Part shown: positions 1-7,300 of the stretch, in pieces
Position numbering within the stretch: the stretch's first letter is position 1
How the letters are laid out: the number at the start of each line of letters is the position of its first letter
Assembly (NCBI GenBank): GCA_946803715.1
Contig: CAMPET010000001.1
Span: 821,315-835,315 of the forward strand
Source: Beroe ovata
Lineage: Eukaryota; Ctenophora; Nuda; Beroida; Beroidae
DNA length: 14,001 nt
Direction: 5' to 3'
Notes under the pieces: generated by a model
Database searches by the model: none
Told to the model about the DNA's origin: nothing
Seen by the model: only the letters and a program-made list of their open reading frames with translations
Program-made: the position numbers and the translations under genes

Positions 1-25
1 AGAGAGAGAGAGAGAGAGAGAGAGA
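1..25. repeat. (AG)n microsatellite
   Basis: Uninterrupted AG dinucleotides at the window's left edge; the array may be longer outside the window. Confidence 0.95.
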
Positions 26-642
26 TGTGATGGATCGGTCATCCTGCACAAATATTAATAACTTTATTGAACTGCCCATATAAGGAATAACTGTCTTATA
101 GCATTGATCTCTTTAGTCCCCCATAGCTATCATTATTCAGCATTTTCTGCTCAAGCTTCGGCTACATATTATATGTTGAACTATGCAACATAGGCATGAA
201 ATATGGACCATCATGTAGCGATATTAATCGAATTATCCGTGCTAATCGAAACGGTCGATCGTCCTAAGTTCCTCTATAATAATTCCCCAGCTTGCGTTCT
301 GATCCATTTCTGATTTGTGTTCTGTTCCATTTCTGTTTTACATCTCCTGTAGTGACGCATGTATGCTAGTATTGTTGATGACGCCAAAATACCGTAACAC
401 TTTCAGTTATAATTGCCTTCTCCAGCGCTACTTATATATGATCTTTTGTTTAATTTTTTGGATCAACCACATTAAAATAGTATCATGAAGTCACACATTC
501 TTACGTCATTTTCCCGATGAGATCATACATGGTCACATCATCATAGTACTGTACTCTCTTCTACATCATGGAATGCGACCACCACTAGCTATACCAGAGT
601 GAGAGATGCCCCCCCCCTATACACACTCTCTCACTCTCATTG

Positions 643-669
643 TACACACACACACACGCACACACACAC
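643..669. repeat. (CA)n microsatellite, slightly interrupted
   Basis: CA dinucleotides with one CG interruption, preceded by a CT/CA-rich tract. It produces an open frame reading HTHTHTHTH that is not a gene. Confidence 0.9.
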
Positions 670-1142
670 TCACAGCTGTTCCATTGTACCTCTGGAATTT
701 GAATTGAGCGCGGTTAATGCAGTGAGGAGCTATTTTTACACCGTGTTGTGTTTTGCTCTGAGCGCGGAGATGGAACATTGTTTATTTCGAGTAATTTTGT
801 AGTTTTGTCATTGCATTTGTAGGAGGATGATTTCTCTCAATTTTGAATTCAGATCGTATTTGAGCGTTGCAAATCATTCAACTATTGTTTGCTTCCGACA
901 AAAACAGTATACTTGCACTAGGTTGCTAGTTGATATGCAACATCAGTGAAGTGTGTTTGTCAGTAGCTTTTGACTGTATAACAATAGAAAAATTGATTGA
1001 TAACATGGGACTGTTTTTGCAGGTTATTTTGTTTTGTTTTGAATAGATCGAGCTGCCTTCACCAGACTTTTGATCCGCAGAATTTTGATCCCATAAGAAT
1101 TACTACCCTGATAAACATTGTAATCCCACACCCCCGGCGCAG

Positions 1143-1303
1143 GTATGATAAAACCTCTACCCGCCACACCAGAGCTCCCCACCAGCCGGCCACCTGATCC
1201 CACATGCTCGGAGGGGGAACATGTCATGTTTGTTGTGGAGGTGGGCCGGGTCAAACTTGCCCTGCCACCTCGACTGTCAAAAGTTGTACAACTCTTCAAA
1301 GAG
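1143..1303 (+). CDS. Exon 1 (first recognised coding exon)
   Basis: Reads MIKPLPATPELP... to ...VVQLFKE from ATG 1145, ending in a strong donor (GAG|GTAAGA). A possible acceptor (CGCAG at 1138-1142) sits two bases before the ATG, so this may be an internal exon entered in phase 1, or the ATG may be the start (G at -3, acceptable context). The in-frame stop TAA at 1121-1123 bounds the frame upstream. The sequence is proline-rich, then a hydrophobic/basic stretch (HVMFVVEVGRVKLALPP). No known domain recognised. Confidence 0.6.
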
Positions 1304-4300
1304 GTAAGAATATATTGTGTGACCATGGCTCAGTCGACTGCTGGTGACATATACTCACACCACCAGTCAGCAGTGCAAACCATGAAAGGAGGAAAATTAA
1401 ACCAGAAAGTGCGAAGTTTAACCCCCTCCTCTGTTTTCTCCCAGGGGCAGCACAATCCTCCGAGAGTGAATGGTGTTTGTCACGTGTCCGAGGAGAATCA
1501 CGTGACGACAGAACACGTGATGGAGGAGGATCTTGGCAACACGTTTAGTAACCATGATAACGGTATGAGAAACCAGATCTGTAACGCCACCAATGGGCAG
1601 GTTAGTGACATGGGTCGGGTAAAAACGTATTCTCCCAAAAATATCAAAAATTAGCTACCCTATTAAGTTTACCCTCACTTTACAGGTGGCGGAAAACGGC
1701 ATGACAAATATGACAAACGGTTACCACACTCCTAGCCCAGGTTTGTTTATGATAACCTCGCTACGGTTAGGAATTTGGATCAAGTGTATTTACCGATACG
1801 ACACCTACCTTGATTTGAGAGGGGATCAAGAGTAAATTCCTTGTGTCCTAGGCGTCATCGTATTTCATCGTATCTCCTCTGACAGTCAAATGAAAGTATC
1901 GCAATGAAAAGAATACATTCGAGACTCGTAATAATGTATTCACGAGCACAGTAAAGGGTACGCATCAAACGAAATGTACAATGAATCGAAATGATCAACG
2001 TTACACACTGAGTGATTGTGCGCGCGTCTATGGAATGTGTATGGATCGTTAGCCAATCAGCGCGCAGGACTGCATGTCATGTGACAAGATTTGGACCAAT
2101 GAGCGCGCGATGTACGCTGTTCATCGTTACTCATGTGAGGAACATTCCTGATCAGTGATCGGTGTGTGTAGTAATGTGTTAACGGTTGTTATTTCGTACA
2201 TTTGTACTCTGAAATGGGTAACGTGTGTTTGTTCGGTAGATTGCCTTCTGATTTCAATTCACCAGGTTGGTGCATTTTGTTGATAATAGATGTTCGATGA
2301 ACATGTAGACATCGAAGTGCTCTTGTGACTACAATAATACCGCGTTTCATTATACACTGTAGTCTGTACACTACACACTCCATTTCCTTCAATCCCGTTC
2401 AAATAATCAGTAAAATAATTGTAAACGCGTTCATGCTCAGCGATAGTCCCACGTGTACTTATTTCCCCTTGTCTCCCTCAGTGTCGGACTACTCTGACGA
2501 TGGACTATCCCGAGAGAGACGCGACTACAGGGGACTTGTCAAAGTCCACAAGTCGAAGAGAAAACTTCCGGAACTCCCCTCAGACCCTAAAATGAGTATC
2601 TTCAACAACATCGACAGATTAGGAGGTAAGGTTGGGTTATTTTTCATAATTCATACCTGACATACACTCTGCTTCATTTCCATCTATAGATCATTCCTAT
2701 CTAGATCTTTCCCGAACTGCCCCCTTCTTTTTTCAATCACTGAGGCGCATTGTATCGCTTTTTTCTGTTTTTCCACATGAATTCACCCTGCATTTTACTG
2801 TAATGCGTCTCCTATACATCAATACTCCCTCCACGTTTGACATATGGTCAGATTGCTCACAATTATAGCTAGACACTCACACTATCTTCTCCTATACCAC
2901 TGATCAGCATCCGTTTACATGCTAGTATAATACCATGCGGTAATCAGTCTTACAAATGGTACCCTACCGTATTTGTACTATTTCATAGTTTCTTCTTTTT
3001 CCCTTGAGACCTCTGTATTCGTTTTCGAATAGGCTTTAAACAATAAATCATCGATTTACGCAGTGCTATCGGATATAATACTATTTCGCTTTAATAGTTC
3101 TTGCATTTGTGGCATTTCTCAAGCCCGTTGTCATTATACGGAGATGAAACTTGAAGGTTTATTGAAATCCGTAACTCAAACGCAATTCCCCGGTGGTGAC
3201 ATGCGACACTGCAAACTGGCAGTGCTATATCACATCTCCCCTCAGTGCTAGAGGCAGAGCTGGACGTTAAGAAGCTGGAGTTTAAGATCAGGAAGCAGCG
3301 ACAGAAAGTAGCAGCAGAGTTCAGAGCACTGACTCCAGAACAGAGGCATGAGTTAGTCAGGGAGAGCCCATATGTGAGTATCACCTCTTTTTAGAGAGTC
3401 AGTTGTGCTAGGCTGTGTGGTGTGATAGGTAGAATGGTGTCAAATAGGGAATGGTGTCAGGACGCAGTGTTCCAGACCGAGTAGTGTCAAAAGTATGATT
3501 AGTGCCATGGCAAAATTAGTGTGCAGCAATTAACGGCCATAATTTCATTCCCACAGTTACAAAAGCAGATACAACGTGCTATGAGGAGTAGAGCGGTAGA
3601 CAGACATCAGTCAACTTCAGGAAGTGGTGAGATTGATTTGAAATTCGTGGCGAGGGTGCACTTCCAATGCAGTATCTGCCCCGGCTACTCTATTACCCCC
3701 TTATTCATGACGTGTTATTATGACAGGTTCCTCGTTTCTCTCTGACACGGATGATCTACACGAAACATCTCCCGCTCTAGACCTCTCCTCGTCCATCTTC
3801 TCCTCGGGGACAATGACCTGCTCCACTCCCCGCCACGCCCCTCCCCCTCCCTCCACCATTGAGCTCGATAGCAGTGCTGATCTGGACAGCACCCTCGCTA
3901 GCACGCCCGATACTACTCGTGCTATTGGCGGTTCTCCGAGAGATCCGATCAGCGGCTCGCCGCGGAGTGATCTCAGAGAGGTTCTCAGTCCTCTACCGCT
4001 ACCTGAAACTATAGGTGAATACACACAATATGATACACGGTGCATGACCCACGTGATCTCTGTCCATTCTTCACGAGTTTCAGTGTATTCTGTGAAATAT
4101 TAATGTAATCAGCATATTTTAGGGGGAAAAGGGATCAAACAATGCCAAATCTGCACAGTTTATGATGCTATAGATTTGACCATTTATGTCTGATCAAATT
4201 TCTTTCCTTCAGAGGAGGAAATTCTCTCAATATGCTCTGACGTACGGTATACTACGCCCTCGCAGCACACTCCCACCTCCTCACCTGACATTGGTGTCTC

Positions 4301-7300
4301 ACCTGGTGTCTCACCTGGTGCCCCACCTGGTGTGTCACCTGGTGTCCCAGCTCTACCCACGATACCACTTGTCACCAACGAGAAACCTGTCAAGCATTAC
4401 TCCTCCGTCACACCTCCTCCGTCCATATCTTCGTCAGAGAATGAACAATCGCCACCTGCACGACATGCAGCTGATTTAGAAAGTGTCATAGTGACCGTCG
4501 TTCAGGATCCTACTCCTTCATCAATACAATCATTACCTGGCGATAGGAAAGCAGCAGATAGTATACTCCATGACAGCGAGGTCACCCCTCCTCTCCCCTC
4601 TCCTCCTCCCCCTTTGGATGATAACACCGGATCTGCCCCACCTCATTCCTACCACCCGCCACTGCCCGCCGCACCCCAATTTGAGGACGAGGACGAACTT
4701 CCACCGTACTCAGAACATGATCTGACCTTCGTCACCCCTCTTTCCTCTCACCACACATCCATCATGACTCCTCCGTCAGTAACTGCTCCTTTATCAAATA
4801 GATCATCAAGTTCAGATAGGACTAAACCGACATCAGATAGCTCATCAGCTCAAACGCCAGTCAAGACATCATACTCGACATCAGCTCTGGAACTGATACA
4901 CACTCCAACACACCTCGATCCACAGACCAGGAAGGTCCTGTCTGATAGCGAGGTGAATATGATCTCCGTGTCACGTGACGGTGATGTCACGCGTTACCAT
5001 GACAACACGCGTGATGCAGAAATAGTTGGGGGTAAGAAGAGGTCGGAGTTGTGTACACCAACTCACACCCTGTCTGCCTCAGACAGTCAGCTACACAGGT
5101 AATATCACAATCTCAAAATTCACCGAGTTGTCCATATTTAGAGTTGAAAATGTGTCACGTTACTCTAGAGACCTATTATCCCCAGGAAGCAAGCTCTAAC
5201 TCAAGGAGAGAGTTACGAGCGAGCCCAGAGTGTCCCATATGGTATTGAGAAAAACTCAATTTCAACTGACATTGAGAATATCCTAGCAAAGAAGTTTACT
5301 CATCAGGTTTGTAATTGCGAGTGTATACGAGTGATTTCACCCGCCAGTGAGATTGCTAACCTTATCTGACACCATTTCATATTTTGCTGACACCATGTCA
5401 CAATGCTGGCATTGACACCACACCATCGTATTATAATACACTTGGCATAATGCCATGATTGGACAGATATTCTGTGTTGTCAGTTGAGCTGCATACATCT
5501 ATATAGATGTCACCTCTCCGAACTATAGATTTAAAACTTGTATCTGGATATAATTAAACTCCCTTCGGCTTCATGACAAGTTCTTCTTGATTTGTACACG
5601 TCATTGGTATATATGATATACCCTAGCTTCATAAAAAACACCAGTCCACTATTATATCGTTAATTGTGTATATCCCAGCTGACAAAGCTGTCTACGAATT
5701 AGACGTAGACAGTTTAAGTTCTACTCTAGCTCTAGGCAGATTCCCCACTTTTTGTCTGTTTCTCCGATTCGTGTATAAATGTACATTGTATATTGTACAA
5801 TGTACAATGTTATACATTGTACATTGTTATACATATTGTATACATTGTCTCATCTGAAAGCGGAGCAGAAAGATTACATGAAATTTGTATGAAGTAACCC
5901 ACGGGAACGGTTATATGGCCTCTTATTTGACCACAGACACACAAACCAACATACAAACACACATGCAGACATGAAAATCTACACATCTTCATTCGCCTCT
6001 CTGAAGAAAAAACAAAACAGCTGATTTACATCATGTTAGCATTTGAAAATCGGGAATCTCTCGAACAGAACGAACAAACAGACAAACAAACAAACAGACA
6101 AACAAACAAACACACTCTCACAGAAGAAGGAGTACAGTAGCATGTCCATATCTGACAAGTTGGAGGAGATACAGTCCAAGTTATCTCCCAGATCTTTCAT
6201 CAACTCAGCTAGGACGCAGGTATACTGCACACGGCACCAAGAGTGCTGCGATGTTTTGCCCGGTTATACTATAGTTCAGCTATTCATGGGAATATACATT
6301 CTCGGTGCTAAGTTTCCCTTAGTTTTAAACTGCCTTCTTCGTGGGTTCTGGAACTTTGTTGTGTATTTTTCGTCATGCTTTACCTTTTGTCATCCTCAAT
6401 CACAATGTTTGCCACTAGGATTTGAGTTCATACACGCTGTCCTATGAAGACGATCTGGGTGACATAGACGGAGATCGGAATAACGTCTCACTCTATGATG
6501 ATGTCATAACAACGCGTGATGACGTCATAACAACGCGTGATAATGTCATAACAACGCGTGATAATGTCATAACAACGCGTGATGACGTCATAACAACGCG
6601 TGATAATGTCATAACAACGCGTGATGTTGCGAAATATGAGGATGATTGTTGCATCGAAACAGATGGTAGCTCTGTAGCAACCCATCTACGATTCGGTAAG
6701 AGTGCTTTTCTCTAAGTATTTTGATTTCGAAGATTAATCCTCGATATTCATAAATCATCTCAGCAGTCAACACGTGGCTTAGTATTCCATTCTCAGATTC
6801 CGAAGAGTTCAATCATCTAGAAAGCAAGACACCCGATGATGTACAGACACATGAAACAAAGGTTCGCATATCATCATAGTGATTGTAGTGGGGGATGTCA
6901 AAACTCCTCAAGATAATCACCTAGCGAATATATAAATATTCCTCATATACTTTGCACCCTCTGCTAGTGAATGTATCTGATGATATTTCTGCAAAACGCA
7001 GGACGACAGAGGGGTGGAAGAGGCTGACCCAATGCCGGCTGGGGAAGAAGAACGGGTAGTGGAAGAGGTGACAGACGGATTAACAGGCGACGTGCTGAAC
7101 TGCATCATCGATCAGTACACTGATACGTTCTCTGTTCCCCCGCCCCCCTACGTGCCCACCACTGAAGTGGAGATGAGGGTTGCCCACTCTACTGAGGAGA
7201 TCAGAGAGGTGGTCGAGCAGGCTGTGGAGTATTTCATCACTTGTGTCAGATGTGGGAAAACAGTCGATCTCACCAGTGAGTATTCCTCTTCCAGTTTAAT

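Larger units (their letters stand above)
1..1142. other. 5' flank with simple repeats, no gene seen
   Basis: No exon with a credible acceptor, donor and compatible phase is visible. It starts with an (AG)n microsatellite (1-25) and contains C9 (609-617) and (CA)n (about 643-669). A good acceptor-like site (TGTTTTTGCAG, 1012-1022) could begin a 5' UTR exon running into 1145, but the frame it opens is not the frame of exon 1. The promoter cannot be located. Confidence 0.5.
5307..6123 (+). other. Intron 9 (817 bp) with hairpins and (AAAC)n
   Basis: The longest intron. It contains three TGACACCA octamers (5367, 5388, 5413), nested TACATTGTA hairpins (5781-5848) and a tetranucleotide repeat next to its acceptor. 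An open stretch at 5678-5740 reads ADKAVYELDVDSLSSTLALG but cannot be spliced in frame. Confidence 0.7.

Noticed and set aside
997-1197. ORF crossing exon 1 in another frame
   Set aside because: It has a good upstream acceptor, but its frame ends in TGA within exon 1 and is not the frame continued by exon 2.
3701-4045. Antisense ORF of 114 codons opposite exon 7
   Set aside because: A shadow of the GC-rich Ser/Pro coding exon on the + strand, which has matching splice sites and phase.
5666-5857. Open frame in intron 9 with protein-like stretch (ADKAVYELDVDS...)
   Set aside because: After its acceptor at 5677-5678 the phase 0 frame required by exon 9 hits a stop within eight codons. The open frame needs phase 1 entry and has no donor compatible with exon 10. 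Exons 9 and 10 join in phase without it.
6497-6622. CRISPR-like array
   Set aside because: Units are contiguous 21-bp repeats with no spacers, lie in frame inside an exon and are flanked by splice sites of a eukaryotic gene.
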